A stretch of DNA of 64,000 nucleotides, from assembly GCA_023284085.1 (NCBI GenBank), contig JAKVHY010000004.1:62001-126000 (forward strand), written 5' to 3'. The notes under the pieces were generated by a model. That model ran no database searches. It worked only from the letters and a program-made list of their open reading frames with translations, and was not told the DNA's origin. Positions within the stretch are counted from its first letter, which is position 1; each line of letters opens with the position of its first letter. A program made the position numbers and the translations under genes. Origin of the DNA: Shewanella benthica. Lineage in GTDB: Bacteria > Pseudomonadota > Gammaproteobacteria > Enterobacterales > Shewanellaceae. Of the stretch, positions 9,685-19,905 are shown one piece after another.

Positions 9685-10305
9685 TTATCGGGATCTCAGG
9701 TGCTCCTGTTTTGCCCTGGCAACTGCACTGGGCGGCATTTTCTGCTCTAGCACCTTCAATAATTCTAAGGCTTTATGTTTTGTCGCCTCATCACTAAATA
9801 CATCGTTATATAGCCAGTGATATCCCATCTCGAAATCTCTTGGGCTACCATAGCCTTCACCAAACAGTCTAACTAACATCATACGTGCCGGCAGGTCGCC
9901 ATTGGCCGCTGCGGGCATCACATAATGAATGGCTCTGTCGCGATCTTGTATCACAAATTGTCCATCGTGATAGTACTCGGCGATCCTGAGCATAGCTTCC
10001 GCGCTCCCCTGCTCGGCAGAGTCACGCAGTAAAGAGATCCCTCTCGGTGGGTTTGCTTTTACACAAATACCATGATTAAGCATCTCGGCCCAAAGATATT
10101 GATACAGGGGCTGTTTAAGCACCTCGGCTCTCGCCTCAATATCCTGGACTAACTGACAATCATCTCCCGTGACTCGCGTAAGATATTGTTTAGTCCTGAT
10201 CAGTTCAATTAACTGCTCCTGACTATAGATATCCACGGCTCGAGTCTCAGCCCAGCTCAAAGCCGGTGTAAGCGCTACTATCGATAACAACAGATAACGC
10301 GACAT
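9685..10305 (-). CDS. motX: Sodium-driven flagellar motor protein MotX
   Basis: Periplasmic component of the T-ring that holds Na+-type stators at the polar flagellar motor. From the ATG at 10305 the protein has 206 residues with a signal peptide ending PALSWA. Two Sel1-like repeats are visible (GISLLRDSAEQGSAEAMLRIAEYYHDG region and AIHYVMPAAANGDLPARMMLVRLFGEG region). Location between rnr and purA matches motX in Shewanella. An earlier ATG at 10341, preceded by GAGAGAG, would add 12 residues before the signal peptide and cannot be excluded. A FliA-type promoter lies upstream. Confidence 0.85.
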   Translation of the reverse strand: MSRYLLLSIVALTPALSWAETRAVDIYSQEQLIELIRTKQYLTRVTGDDCQLVQDIEARAEVLKQPLYQYLWAEMLNHGICVKANPPRGISLLRDSAEQGSAEAMLRIAEYYHDGQFVIQDRDRAIHYVMPAAANGDLPARMMLVRLFGEGYGSPRDFEMGYHWLYNDVFSDEATKHKALELLKVLEQKMPPSAVARAKQEHLRSR

Positions 10306-10449
10306 GATTTTCGATGAAAATTTTAGCACTTCTCGTAGCATGAGCTCTCTCGCGAAAAATTCATAAACATAAGTAGTGATCAGACAAGACACTCGATTAG
10401 CGGTGAATAGCTTGTCTCATCAATACTCGCCTATTGGGTACATAATAGG

Positions 10450-10476
10450 TCATCGGCAGTATAACGCATTTCTTGA
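10450..10476 (-). promoter_or_regulatory. FliA (sigma-28) type promoter of motX
   Basis: On the minus strand TCAAG, 14 bases, then GCCGATGA. The spacing equals that of the flagellar class-3 consensus (TAAAG or TCAAG, N14, GCCGATAA), with one mismatch in the -10 box. It lies about 145 bases upstream of the motX ATG at 10305. Confidence 0.6.
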
Positions 10477-10507
10477 GCACTGCTTACCCGTATCAGCACC
10501 AATAAAA

Positions 10508-10526
10508 AGGCCGCTATATGCGGCCT
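10508..10526 (-). terminator. Rho-independent terminator of purA
   Basis: Minus-strand stem AGGCCGC / GCGGCCT with a short ATATA loop and a following TTTTATT. It starts eight bases after the purA stop. Confidence 0.88.
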
Positions 10527-10533
10527 CTTTCTA

Positions 10534-11862
<1,329 letters not shown>

Positions 11863-11895
11863 TTAGCAGATCTATAGGGGCTGTAGGCAAGTAAT

Positions 11896-12084
11896 TTATG
11901 AAAAAATAATCAACAAAACGATACCGGCGGTGACTAAACCACCACCCAAACGTTGCAGAAGTTGCTGATTTTGGTTCGAAATATCCTTTAAATATGCTTT
12001 CCAGCGATTAGGAAATAACAGTGGCCCAATTCCTTCGATAACAAGCACAATACCTAACGCTAGCATGATTAGTTGTAGAGACAT
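11896..12084 (-). CDS. yjeT: DUF2065 family small membrane protein (YjeT)
   Basis: 62 residues with two hydrophobic helices (about 3-22 and 44-61) around LLFPNRWKAYLKDISNQ, the DUF2065 signature. Function is unknown. Position directly upstream of purA is conserved in gammaproteobacteria, sometimes between hflC and purA. Here hflKC are not upstream. The gap to purA is 66 bases, so the two genes may share a transcript. Confidence 0.85.
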   Translation of the reverse strand: MSLQLIMLALGIVLVIEGIGPLLFPNRWKAYLKDISNQNQQLLQRLGGGLVTAGIVLLIIFS

Positions 12085-12189
12085 AATTTAAAATTCCGGA
12101 TAACGGGAACGGGATTAAGATTAGATTAGATTAACAAAGTGATGCTTTCTATGCGCTATTTTTGATGGTAATAATAAATTTTTGCCAAT

Positions 12190-12217
12190 AAAAAACCCAG
12201 CATAAGCTGGGTTTTTT
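12190..12217. terminator. Rho-independent terminator of rplM-rpsI
   Basis: AAAAACCCAGC ATAA GCTGGGTTTTTT, a strong stem with T runs on both strands, 20 bases after the rpsI stop. Confidence 0.92.
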
Positions 12218-12237
12218 GAGTTCTCGATAGCGAAAAA

Positions 12238-12630
12238 TTAACGCTTTGAGAATTGTGGCTTCTTACGTGATTTACGTAGACCAACTTTCTTACGCTCAAC
12301 TTTACGAGCATCACGGGTAACGAAACCAGCGGCACGAAGAGAAGGACGTAGAGCTTCATCAAGCTCCAACAATGCACGGGTAATACCGTGACGAATTGCA
12401 CCTGCTTGGCCAGTGATACCACCGCCCTTTACAGTTACATAGATATCTAGTTTTTCAGTCATTTCAACTAGCTCTAGTGGTTGACGAACAACCATACGAG
12501 CAGTTTCACGACCAAAATACTTATCTAGTGGAAGTTGATTGACAACTATGTTGCCAGTTCCTGCTTTCGCGAATACGCGTGCAGTAGATGTTTTGCGACG
12601 GCCAGTGCCGTAGTACTGAGTTGCAGCCAT
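12238..12630 (-). CDS. rpsI: 30S ribosomal protein S9
   Basis: Small-subunit head protein whose C-terminal tail reaches the P-site tRNA. It has 130 residues, starting [19 protein letters not shown] and ending [12 protein letters not shown], which are both conserved. It lies 14 bases after rplM in the universal rplM-rpsI operon. Confidence 0.98.
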   Translation of the reverse strand: MAATQYYGTGRRKTSTARVFAKAGTGNIVVNQLPLDKYFGRETARMVVRQPLELVEMTEKLDIYVTVKGGGITGQAGAIRHGITRALLELDEALRPSLRAAGFVTRDARKVERKKVGLRKSRKKPQFSKR

Positions 12631-12644
12631 TAGCTTAATCCTGT

Positions 12645-13076
12645 TTAGATATCAAGAACTTGAGGTTGTTGTGCAGCGTGGTTATGTTCTGTACCAGCGT
12701 AAACTTTAAGTTTACGGAACATGGCACGTCCTAAAGGACCTTTAGGTAACATACCCTTAACCGCTTTCTCGATAATCATTTCAGGCTTATGAGCCTGCAG
12801 CTTTTCAAAGGTGATCTGCTTGATGCCACCGATGAAACCCGAATGCGAGTAGTACACTTTGCCTTTCGCTTTATTACCAGTGACGGTAACTTTTTCAGCA
12901 TTGATAACGATGATGTAATCACCGGTGTCAACATGAGGTGTATACTCTGGCTTATGCTTGCCACGTAAACGTGAAGCAATTTCAGTAGCGATACGACCCA
13001 AAGTTTTACCTTCAGCGTCAACGACAAACCACTCACGAGTGACTGTCTCTGGTGTAGCAGTAAAAGTAGTCTTCAT
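12645..13076 (-). CDS. rplM: 50S ribosomal protein L13
   Basis: Early-assembly 23S rRNA-binding protein. The start is ATG at 13076 ([21 protein letters not shown], 143 residues), rather than a TTG five codons upstream. Internal signatures [19 protein letters not shown] and [13 protein letters not shown] are intact. It is the first gene of the operon and is preceded by a leader of about 140 bases. Confidence 0.97.
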   Translation of the reverse strand: MKTTFTATPETVTREWFVVDAEGKTLGRIATEIASRLRGKHKPEYTPHVDTGDYIIVINAEKVTVTGNKAKGKVYYSHSGFIGGIKQITFEKLQAHKPEMIIEKAVKGMLPKGPLGRAMFRKLKVYAGTEHNHAAQQPQVLDI

Positions 13077-13230
13077 TTTACAAAAACCCAATGTTAAAAT
13101 TCTGTCTCAAATGCTCTACCAAAATTGGTAAAAACACAAATAGTGCCATTCCCCGCCCCTTCGAGCAAAGAATTAGGCTTTACAACCTCCATCTAATTGA
13201 TGGAGTAACGAGGGCAGGTGGCGGATTATA
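13077..13230 (-). promoter_or_regulatory. rplM leader with -10 box and hairpin
   Basis: A perfect TATAAT (13225-13230, minus strand) stands without a clear -35. Just inside the predicted transcript is the hairpin CTCCATC-loop-GATGGAG (13187-13205). L13 is known to repress its own operon in E. coli, so a control structure here is plausible, but I cannot match it to a defined motif. Confidence 0.4.
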
Positions 13231-13248
13231 GACAAAGATGAGCTAAAA

Positions 13249-13280
13249 ATCACCTAATATTTGCAGTACAGGTGATTTAA
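13249..13280 (-). terminator. Rho-independent terminator of zapE
   Basis: Minus-strand stem AAATCACCT / AGGTGATTT around a 14-base loop, followed by TTAGC, about 60 bases after the zapE stop. Confidence 0.7.
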
Positions 13281-13337
13281 ATAACCCCCTCCTCTCGGCA
13301 AGACACTTGTTAGCCCTAAAAGCCCAAATATTTAACC

Positions 13338-14444
13338 TTATGGAAGATGTTCTAAAGCCAGATAATCATGGGATTGCATCTCGGTGAGACGTGAACGACA
13401 ACGCTTGAATTCGAAGCTTAATAAGCCCTGAGTGTAGATGTCTTCGAGGGAGACTTCGGCTGAAATGATAAGCTTAACATTACGCTCGTAAAACTCATCC
13501 ACCATGGCGAGAAAACGCCGGGCAATATCGTCGCCGGTAAGCTTATCACCCATCTGCTTAACCCCACTGAGCAAGACAGTATGATAGAGGCAGGCGAGCT
13601 CCATATAGTCTCTCTGGCTTCTGGGGCCATCACACAGGGCAAGAAAGTCCAGTAGCAAGACGCCTTGAGCCTGTTTTCTTATACTAATGTTGCGCCCGTC
13701 GATCTCTAGAGCATCCACTGACACCTCAGACTCGGGTGCCAACCTGGCAAAATAGGAGAGTAAATTCGTATCGGCCTTAGCATCGAGGGGGAAATGATAG
13801 ATTTCCGCCTGCTCCAGCGTACGCAGACGATAATCGATTCCTGAGTCCACGTTGAGTATTTGGCAATGTTGGTTGATCAGCGCGATGGCTGGCAGAAAGC
13901 GTGCTCGCTGTAAGCCATTACGGTAGAGTTCATCGGGAATGATGTTGGATGTCGCGACCAGCGCCACCCCCTCTTTGAATAGGGCTTGAAATAAGGTCCC
14001 GAGTAACATGGCATCGGTAATGTCCGACACGAAGAACTCATCGAAACAGATCACCTGATACTTCTCTGCCATCTGTTTGGCAATCGTTAACAGGGGATCT
14101 CTCTGCCCTTTTAGGTTATCGAGATCTAAGTGAATCTGATGCATGAAGCGATGGAAGTGTGCCCGCAGCTTTCTCTCTCCGGGCAAGGCATCATAGAAGG
14201 TATCCATCAAGTAGGTTTTACCGCGCCCAACCCCACCCCAGAGATAGAGTCCCTGAACCCCTTGTGGTTTTGTCCCCAGAAACGAAAATACTCTTTTCAC
14301 CAGGCTCGGCTTACTATTAATAAGCTGAATTTCATCAAACACACGCTGCAAACTTTTTACCGCTTGCTCCTGCGCTGGATCGTGTGAAAAGTCATCTCTA
14401 GTCAAGTCTTGCTGGTAATGCTGCCACGGAGTTAGCTGGGACAC
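13338..14444 (-). CDS. zapE: Cell division ATPase ZapE (AFG1 family)
   Basis: AAA+-like ATPase associated with the constricting Z ring. It has 368 residues. Walker A is GGVGRGKTYLMD (about 69-80) and Walker B is VICFDEFFVSD, followed by sensor residues in ALVATSN. The N-terminal MSQLTPWQHYQQDL is typical. It is divergent from zapG with about 100 bases between starts, an arrangement seen in many gammaproteobacteria. Confidence 0.93.
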   Translation of the reverse strand: MSQLTPWQHYQQDLTRDDFSHDPAQEQAVKSLQRVFDEIQLINSKPSLVKRVFSFLGTKPQGVQGLYLWGGVGRGKTYLMDTFYDALPGERKLRAHFHRFMHQIHLDLDNLKGQRDPLLTIAKQMAEKYQVICFDEFFVSDITDAMLLGTLFQALFKEGVALVATSNIIPDELYRNGLQRARFLPAIALINQHCQILNVDSGIDYRLRTLEQAEIYHFPLDAKADTNLLSYFARLAPESEVSVDALEIDGRNISIRKQAQGVLLLDFLALCDGPRSQRDYMELACLYHTVLLSGVKQMGDKLTGDDIARRFLAMVDEFYERNVKLIISAEVSLEDIYTQGLLSFEFKRCRSRLTEMQSHDYLALEHLP

Positions 14445-14545
14445 GTAAAATAATCTCTTTAATGCTTAAATGAACGGCTAGATGGTATCATGTCAGCAAT
14501 AATAATTTATTCGAATTTTCAGTTCCTGATGTAAAGGAGTTTTAT

Positions 14546-14920
14546 ATGGAATGGCCCTTAGTTATTGCAACTTTCGTTCTCGGGATCTTACTAGGTTACG
14601 TCGGTCGCACTATCATTGCCCGTAACAGTGAGTCTAATGGCAAGGGAAAAGCCCATGAGCAGACAAAATTAGAATTGAGTCAGCACAAGCAAGAAGTCAC
14701 AGATCATTTCGAATTGCACCATAAACAACTTGCCGAGTTGGCGGAGCAATTAAACAAGATCAACAAACAATGGAATGAGGCGGCGAATACCTTAGCCCCT
14801 AAAAGCACGGCTAAGCCACTGGCTAGCTTAGTTAACCATGAAGTATCTCGAGACTCTATAGACACTCAAGCCAATGAACTCAACAGTGAAAATGTCATTA
14901 TAGTGAATCAAAAAAATTAA
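14546..14920 (+). CDS. zapG: YhcB/ZapG family (DUF1043) inner-membrane division protein
   Basis: 124 residues: one N-terminal membrane helix (about 4-22), then a long charged coiled coil (about 38-90) and a low-complexity Ser/Asn-rich tail. The start MEWPLVIATFVLGILLGYVGR and the placement between zapE and degQ match YhcB, which links peptidoglycan synthesis, division and envelope growth. RBS is AAAGGAG. The C-terminal third varies in the family and nothing further can be said of it. Confidence 0.85.
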   Translation: MEWPLVIATFVLGILLGYVGRTIIARNSESNGKGKAHEQTKLELSQHKQEVTDHFELHHKQLAELAEQLNKINKQWNEAANTLAPKSTAKPLASLVNHEVSRDSIDTQANELNSENVIIVNQKN

Positions 14921-14947
14921 CCTTTGTTAATAAAGATGAACTTTCAA

Positions 14948-15054
14948 CTCCAGCCTATTGTCGGATTCAGTAACAAAAGATCCATGATTGCTTCTTGATA
15001 TAGCAAAAAATATCCCTATATCCTTAAGTAACACTACTGAATCCGATATTGGAG
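14948..15054 (+). promoter_or_regulatory. Long inverted repeat in front of degQ
   Basis: TCGGATTCAGTA (14961-14972) is the exact reverse complement of TACTGAATCCGA (15035-15046). Outside it, CTCCA (14948-14952) can pair with TGGAG of the degQ ribosome binding site (15050-15054). The loop holds a smaller stem GATATAG/CTATATC and a promoter-like TTGATA-N16-TATATC. Either a translation-blocking leader or an operator pair around the promoter is possible. Confidence 0.5.
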
Positions 15055-15062
15055 CTATATAG

Positions 15063-16415
15063 ATGAAATCCAAATTAAGCTTACTTTCTGCCGCCCTGCT
15101 TACGGCATCGCTCTCTTTGGCACCTAGTCTGTCTCAGGCAGCAATTCCAATCGCGGTCGAAGGACAATCCATCCCCAGTCTGGCTCCCATGTTAGCGCGC
15201 ACCACACCCGCGGTAGTTGCCGTAGCCGTTACGGGGACCCATGTCTCTAAGCAAAAGTTACCCGATGCCTTCAGATATTTTTTTGGTCCTAATGCCCCTC
15301 GGGAGCAAGTACAGGAACGTCCATTTCGAGGCCTAGGTTCGGGAGTCATCATAGACGCCGACAAGGGCTATATCGTCACCAATAATCATGTGATAGAAGG
15401 CGCTGACGAAATCTTAATTGGCCTGCATGATGGACGTGAGGTCGAGGCAACACTTATCGGCACCGATGCCGAGTCTGATATCGCATTATTGCAGATCAAA
15501 GCCGATAACTTAGTCGCGTTGAAACGTGCCGATTCCGATGAACTCAGGGTCGGTGACTTTGCCGTCGCTATCGGTAATCCTTTCGGTCTTGGCCAAACGG
15601 TGACATCGGGTATTGTCAGTGCCATGGGCCGCTCGGGCCTAGGTATTGAGATGCTGGAGAACTTCATTCAAACCGATGCAGCCATCAACAGTGGTAATTC
15701 CGGCGGCGCCTTAGTCAACCTCAATGGTGACCTGATCGGCATCAATACCGCCATCGTAGCACCCGGCGGCGGTAACGTAGGCATAGGCTTTGCGATCCCT
15801 TCTAATATGGTTAACAACCTGATCGATCAGATCATCGAGCACGGCGAAGTCCGCCGCGGCGTATTAGGTGTATCGGGTCGAGACCTGACCCATGAGCTGG
15901 CGAAAGGTTTTGGCTTAAATACCCAACATGGTGGTTTCGTCGATCAGGTCATGGCCGATAGCGCAGCCGATAAAGCAGGCATAAAGGCGGGCGATATTAT
16001 TGTCAGTGTCAATGGACGCAATATCAAAAGCTTTCAGGAGCTAAGGGCGAAAGTGGCCACCATGGGTGCAGGCGCAGAAGTTGAGTTTGGCTTGATCCGC
16101 GATGGTGACAAACACAGCGTAACCGCGATTCTAGGGGAAACCAGTCAGACAACAGAAACCGCCGCTGGGGCCATTCATCCCATGCTCGCCGGTGCGGCAT
16201 TAGAAAACAGCAAGCAAGGCGTTGAGATAACCGATGTGGCTCAAAACTCGCCAGCGGCAGCCAGTGGCTTACACAAAGGCGATGTTATTGTCGGTGTGAA
16301 TCGCTCACCAATAAAAAATATTAAGTCTCTAAAGGCCAAACTTGCCGATCAACAAGGCGATGTTGCATTGAAGATAAAACGTGACAACAGCAGCCTATAC
16401 TTGGTCCTGAGGTAA
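15063..16415 (+). CDS. degQ: Periplasmic serine endoprotease DegQ (HtrA family)
   Basis: Periplasmic ATP-independent protease and chaperone for misfolded envelope proteins. It has 450 residues. The signal peptide ends near SQA (residues 1-26). The trypsin-like domain has His109 (TNNHV), Asp139 (ESDIA) and Ser213 (GNSGGAL). Two PDZ domains follow (about 250-345 and 360-450). The long N-terminal LA loop of DegP is short here, favouring DegQ. It is followed by degS, the usual pair, with a terminator between them. Confidence 0.95.
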   Translation: MKSKLSLLSAALLTASLSLAPSLSQAAIPIAVEGQSIPSLAPMLARTTPAVVAVAVTGTHVSKQKLPDAFRYFFGPNAPREQVQERPFRGLGSGVIIDADKGYIVTNNHVIEGADEILIGLHDGREVEATLIGTDAESDIALLQIKADNLVALKRADSDELRVGDFAVAIGNPFGLGQTVTSGIVSAMGRSGLGIEMLENFIQTDAAINSGNSGGALVNLNGDLIGINTAIVAPGGGNVGIGFAIPSNMVNNLIDQIIEHGEVRRGVLGVSGRDLTHELAKGFGLNTQHGGFVDQVMADSAADKAGIKAGDIIVSVNGRNIKSFQELRAKVATMGAGAEVEFGLIRDGDKHSVTAILGETSQTTETAAGAIHPMLAGAALENSKQGVEITDVAQNSPAAASGLHKGDVIVGVNRSPIKNIKSLKAKLADQQGDVALKIKRDNSSLYLVLR

Positions 16416-16420
16416 CAATA

Positions 16421-16458
16421 AAACAGCATAAAGCCTATGGTTAGCCTTTATGCTGTTT
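16421..16458. terminator. Rho-independent terminator between degQ and degS
   Basis: AAACAGCATAAAG / CTTTATGCTGTTT pair around a short loop, followed by CTTATT, five bases after the degQ stop. It suggests separate transcription of degS. Confidence 0.8.
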
Positions 16459-16591
16459 CTTATTGGCAGATAAGGCGATGACTAAGCATTGACAATGCTT
16501 GTCTTCTTTGCTGCTTCATCACTTTATCTTAATTACCTTCAAGCTTTAAACATGCTAATCTTACGCTACTTTTTCTTTAACACTCTCTGAT

Positions 16592-17677
16592 ATGACCCTT
16601 AAAGACACTCTACTCTATCTCGGCAAGGCCGTTTTGTTCGGCCTTATTATGGCGGCAGTCTTTCTGGTAGTAACACCTTTTTTGGCAAACAAGGATATGA
16701 CCAGCCTGTTTTTCCAAAAGCGTGGCGATCATGGGGTTGAGCTATCATTTTCCGTTGCAGTCAGACGTGCAGCCCCTGCCGTAGTCAATATCTATAGTCT
16801 GAGTATCAATCGTAATCAACCTCTCAACTCAAGATCACTGCAGGGCCTTGGTTCTGGCGTGATAATGAGCGCTGAAGGCTATATCCTTACCAATTACCAT
16901 GTCATTAAACAAGCCGATGAGATAGTCGTCGCCCTACAAGATGGCCGTAAATTCACCTCAGAAGTCGTTGGTTCAGATCCTGTCACCGATCTGACCGTAC
17001 TAAAAATTGATGGCGACAGCCTACCAATAGTGCCAATCAACTTAGGGGTACCTGCACAAGTCGGTGATGTTGTCTTAGCCATAGGCAATCCCTATAACCT
17101 TGGTCAGACTATCACTCAAGGAATTATCAGTGCTACGGGCCGTAATGGACTCAGTTCTGGCTACATGGATTTTCTACAGACCGATGCTGCAATTAATGCC
17201 GGTAACTCAGGTGGAGCACTTATCGATACCAGTGGCCAATTGATAGGCATAAACACAGCGGCTTTCCAGGTCGGTGAAGAAGGTGGCGGTCATGGAATAA
17301 ACTTTGCCATCCCAATCAAGCTGGCCCATAGCATCATGGGTAAACTGATTAAAAATGGTCGGGTGATCCGGGGAGCACTAGGTATCAGCGGTGAACCCAT
17401 CAGCCCTGTAATGGCGCAGATCCTCAATCTACCGGATCTTACTGGTGTGGTGATCACAGGCGTCGATCCCAATGGGCCTGCCGCTCAAGCTCAACTTCAG
17501 CCAAGAGATGTGATAACCAAATATGCAGGGGAAGATATTCCTGGCGTCGAAATGCTGATGGATAGAATCGCCGAAACACCACCGGGAACGCAAGTTTCCA
17601 TGACTATCATACGTAAGGGTAAACCTTACGATGTCCCTGTTGTTATTGGTGAGAATACATCTGCCAATGAGCAGTAA
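16592..17677 (+). CDS. degS: Inner-membrane stress-sensor protease DegS
   Basis: Membrane-anchored HtrA protease that senses misfolded outer-membrane protein C-termini and cuts RseA to release sigma-E. It has 361 residues with one N-terminal membrane helix (about 10-31) rather than a cleaved signal, one protease domain (His103, Asp133, Ser206) and a single PDZ domain (about 250-345). These features separate it from DegQ. The ATG has no strong RBS. Confidence 0.95.
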   Translation: MTLKDTLLYLGKAVLFGLIMAAVFLVVTPFLANKDMTSLFFQKRGDHGVELSFSVAVRRAAPAVVNIYSLSINRNQPLNSRSLQGLGSGVIMSAEGYILTNYHVIKQADEIVVALQDGRKFTSEVVGSDPVTDLTVLKIDGDSLPIVPINLGVPAQVGDVVLAIGNPYNLGQTITQGIISATGRNGLSSGYMDFLQTDAAINAGNSGGALIDTSGQLIGINTAAFQVGEEGGGHGINFAIPIKLAHSIMGKLIKNGRVIRGALGISGEPISPVMAQILNLPDLTGVVITGVDPNGPAAQAQLQPRDVITKYAGEDIPGVEMLMDRIAETPPGTQVSMTIIRKGKPYDVPVVIGENTSANEQ

Positions 17678-17692
17678 TTATCGTTCACACAG

Positions 17693-17712
17693 GGGTCAAG
17701 CCTATGACCCCT
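17693..17712 (+). terminator. Probable terminator of degS
   Basis: GGGGTCA / TGACCCC with a six-base loop, followed by TCGTTTCT, 15 bases after the degS stop. Confidence 0.55.
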
Positions 17713-17849
17713 CGTTTCTGACTCCTAGCTGCTAGCCCATGGCTGTTATCCTCCTCTCATACTAAACTTGTTTCAGCATCCTGCTTCAAACCACCCTTTC
17801 AGCTATCAAGACTTTAAACCCCGAGTCCACTTTACCGGGGTCATATCAG

Positions 17850-17954
17850 GCTTATAGCTTATAGCTTATAGCTTATGGCTTATGGCTTATAGCTTATAGC
17901 TTATGGCTTATGGCTTATGACTCATAGCTCATAGCTCATAGCTCATAGCTCATG
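17850..17954. repeat. Heptamer tandem array, 15 units
   Basis: Fifteen units in strict 7-bp register: GCTTATA or GCTTATG x9, ACTCATA, GCTCATA x3 and GCTCATG among them. It continues into an ACTGTG hexamer run at 17955-17975. It lies between degS and the cytochrome gene. Confidence 0.92.
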
Positions 17955-18036
17955 ACTGTGACTGTGACTGTGACTAATGATTGGTGGAAAACAAAAGTTA
18001 GCTAAGCAGTTTCTGAAGGGAGGCTAAACAATATAA

Positions 18037-18067
18037 AAGCCACTCCGATGACAAATTGGAGTGGCTT
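18037..18067 (-). terminator. Rho-independent terminator of the octaheme cytochrome gene
   Basis: Minus-strand stem AAGCCACTCC / GGAGTGGCTT around an 11-base loop, then TTATAT, about 60 bases after the stop. Confidence 0.8.
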
Positions 18068-18126
18068 GATGAACAAGGGACTAAATTAACAGACTAGTTA
18101 TAGTTATAGTCGTAATTATAATGAGC

Positions 18127-19812
18127 TTACTTATGTATCTTAGGTAGTGCTAAAGCTCTTTCACTGTAGTCAGCGTGACAGTTACCACAGGTGAACTCTG
18201 CAGTTGCCCAAGGCATTTGGAACTTACCATCTTCAGTGAACTGCTTCGCTGCGGGGTCTAAGTCGATAGTGAACAAGTGAGACTTCACATCACCGAATAC
18301 CACATCAGCTCCACCTTGTCTTGGCGCAGTCTTAACTGCACTCTTAGCCAGTTTCGGCATATGACAGTCGGTACAGACTGCTGCGGCATGTGGAGCTGCG
18401 GCATGAGTATTCTGCGCAAACTTTTTCTCACCAAGACCACTGGCATTATGACAATCTGTACATGCTTTAACTGCTCCGGTGTGTAATCCATCAGCACTAT
18501 CTTGATTCACGGTAGACTTGTGTGAATCATGACAAGAGGAACACGCCATACCGCTCTTAGGACCAATTTCATCGCCGGCTTTATAGGTACCATAGTCTTC
18601 AGGAACAACACCTAGCATCTCATCGCCAGTTTGGTGATGCTTTGATAACCTGCTGCTAGAGATGATTCGCCCACCCACTTTACTGCCGTTGGGGAAAGCT
18701 TCGTTATAATGGCTAACAAATGATGGGTAATCTTTCTCACCATCACGTGTGTGACACTCGGCGCACGTTACCGCTTTACCGTAGCCCATATCATCGGCTA
18801 AGAAGTCTTCCGTTGTACGTGCTGTAGCAATTTTAACTATGTTGTCTTTAGAAGGAGACTTAACATGGAAGCTACCCGCACCATGGCAAGATTCACACTG
18901 GACGCCTTGCTCTGCAAAAGTACCGTTCATCCCAGGAAGATCATCTTGACGGTCTGAATTACGAGTATCGCCACCGGCTACATCTGTAGTGCGCTTCCAG
19001 CCAGTTGTATGACAGTTACCACAGCTATATTTGTAGTCGAACTCAGTTGCCTTGTAATCACCCATCACATCGGCATCAGTTGGGTGATTATCAGGGATAT
19101 TGAGCTCACCTTCGGCATTACGAATATTATATTGAACATTTTTACCGGTGACGATGTAACCATCGGCATCTAACCAGCGCATTTTCCAATGATAACCACC
19201 GACTGTGTAGGTAACTTCGTCATAACTGGTTGGTGCACCTAAAGTATTGTTTTCTTCTGCATCGACTAGCAAGTCAATTGCGCCAGTAATGGTGGTTTCT
19301 GGAGTGTATGGGAATGCTGGTTGTTCATTTCCCGGATTTTTCATAATCTTAAAGTTATGACCCGTTTTAGCAAATGTTTCATGCTTTCCACTGTGGCACG
19401 TTGCACAAGCTGCCGAGCCGACATAAGCGAGAACTTCAGGCTCTGGAATAACAGCAGCTTCAACCGTCACAGTCACTTCACCCGTTGCTTCATCGGTGCC
19501 ATCGGTGATGGTATAATTAAACTTCACTTCGCCAGCGGTTGCACCTGCTGTAAAGTCAATTTTCCCCGCATTAATAACGGCGCTATCAGAGTCAACGGAT
19601 ACGATTGATAAGGTATCACCATCCGCATCGGTATCATTGGCTAATACATCTATGGTCACAACTTCTGCTACTGTTACCGTAGCGGAATCAGCAACGACAA
19701 ACGGGGCATTATTCATTGGTGGTGTGGCGTCATCATTATCACTACCACACGCTACCAACATGGTTATCATGCTGGCAAGCACTAGCTTTTTATAGGGAAT
19801 TTGTACGTTCAT
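18127..19812 (-). CDS. Octaheme c-type cytochrome lipoprotein with an Ig/cadherin-like domain
   Basis: From ATG at 19812 (RBS GAGG, MNVQIPYKK) the protein has 561 residues. A lipobox (MLVACGSD) implies lipid anchoring. An Ig- or cadherin-like domain follows (about 35-125, with DVLANDTDADGDTLSIVSV). Then come eight CXXCH haem sites: CATCH, CGNCH, CESCH, CAECH, CSSCH, CTDCH, CTDCH and CGNCH. It should carry electrons on the outer or periplasmic face. The terminal partner is unknown. It lies downstream of a kinase/regulator pair on the same strand and has a NarP-like site 94 bases upstream. Confidence 0.88.
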   Translation of the reverse strand: MNVQIPYKKLVLASMITMLVACGSDNDDATPPMNNAPFVVADSATVTVAEVVTIDVLANDTDADGDTLSIVSVDSDSAVINAGKIDFTAGATAGEVKFNYTITDGTDEATGEVTVTVEAAVIPEPEVLAYVGSAACATCHSGKHETFAKTGHNFKIMKNPGNEQPAFPYTPETTITGAIDLLVDAEENNTLGAPTSYDEVTYTVGGYHWKMRWLDADGYIVTGKNVQYNIRNAEGELNIPDNHPTDADVMGDYKATEFDYKYSCGNCHTTGWKRTTDVAGGDTRNSDRQDDLPGMNGTFAEQGVQCESCHGAGSFHVKSPSKDNIVKIATARTTEDFLADDMGYGKAVTCAECHTRDGEKDYPSFVSHYNEAFPNGSKVGGRIISSSRLSKHHQTGDEMLGVVPEDYGTYKAGDEIGPKSGMACSSCHDSHKSTVNQDSADGLHTGAVKACTDCHNASGLGEKKFAQNTHAAAPHAAAVCTDCHMPKLAKSAVKTAPRQGGADVVFGDVKSHLFTIDLDPAAKQFTEDGKFQMPWATAEFTCGNCHADYSERALALPKIHK

Positions 19813-19905
19813 AAGTTCATCCTCATTTAGCTTTTTTGATATCGCCAACATTGCAGGTAGGGCGATTAATATGCCTCTTTGGACATGTAGCCAGTATTGA
19901 TGAGT

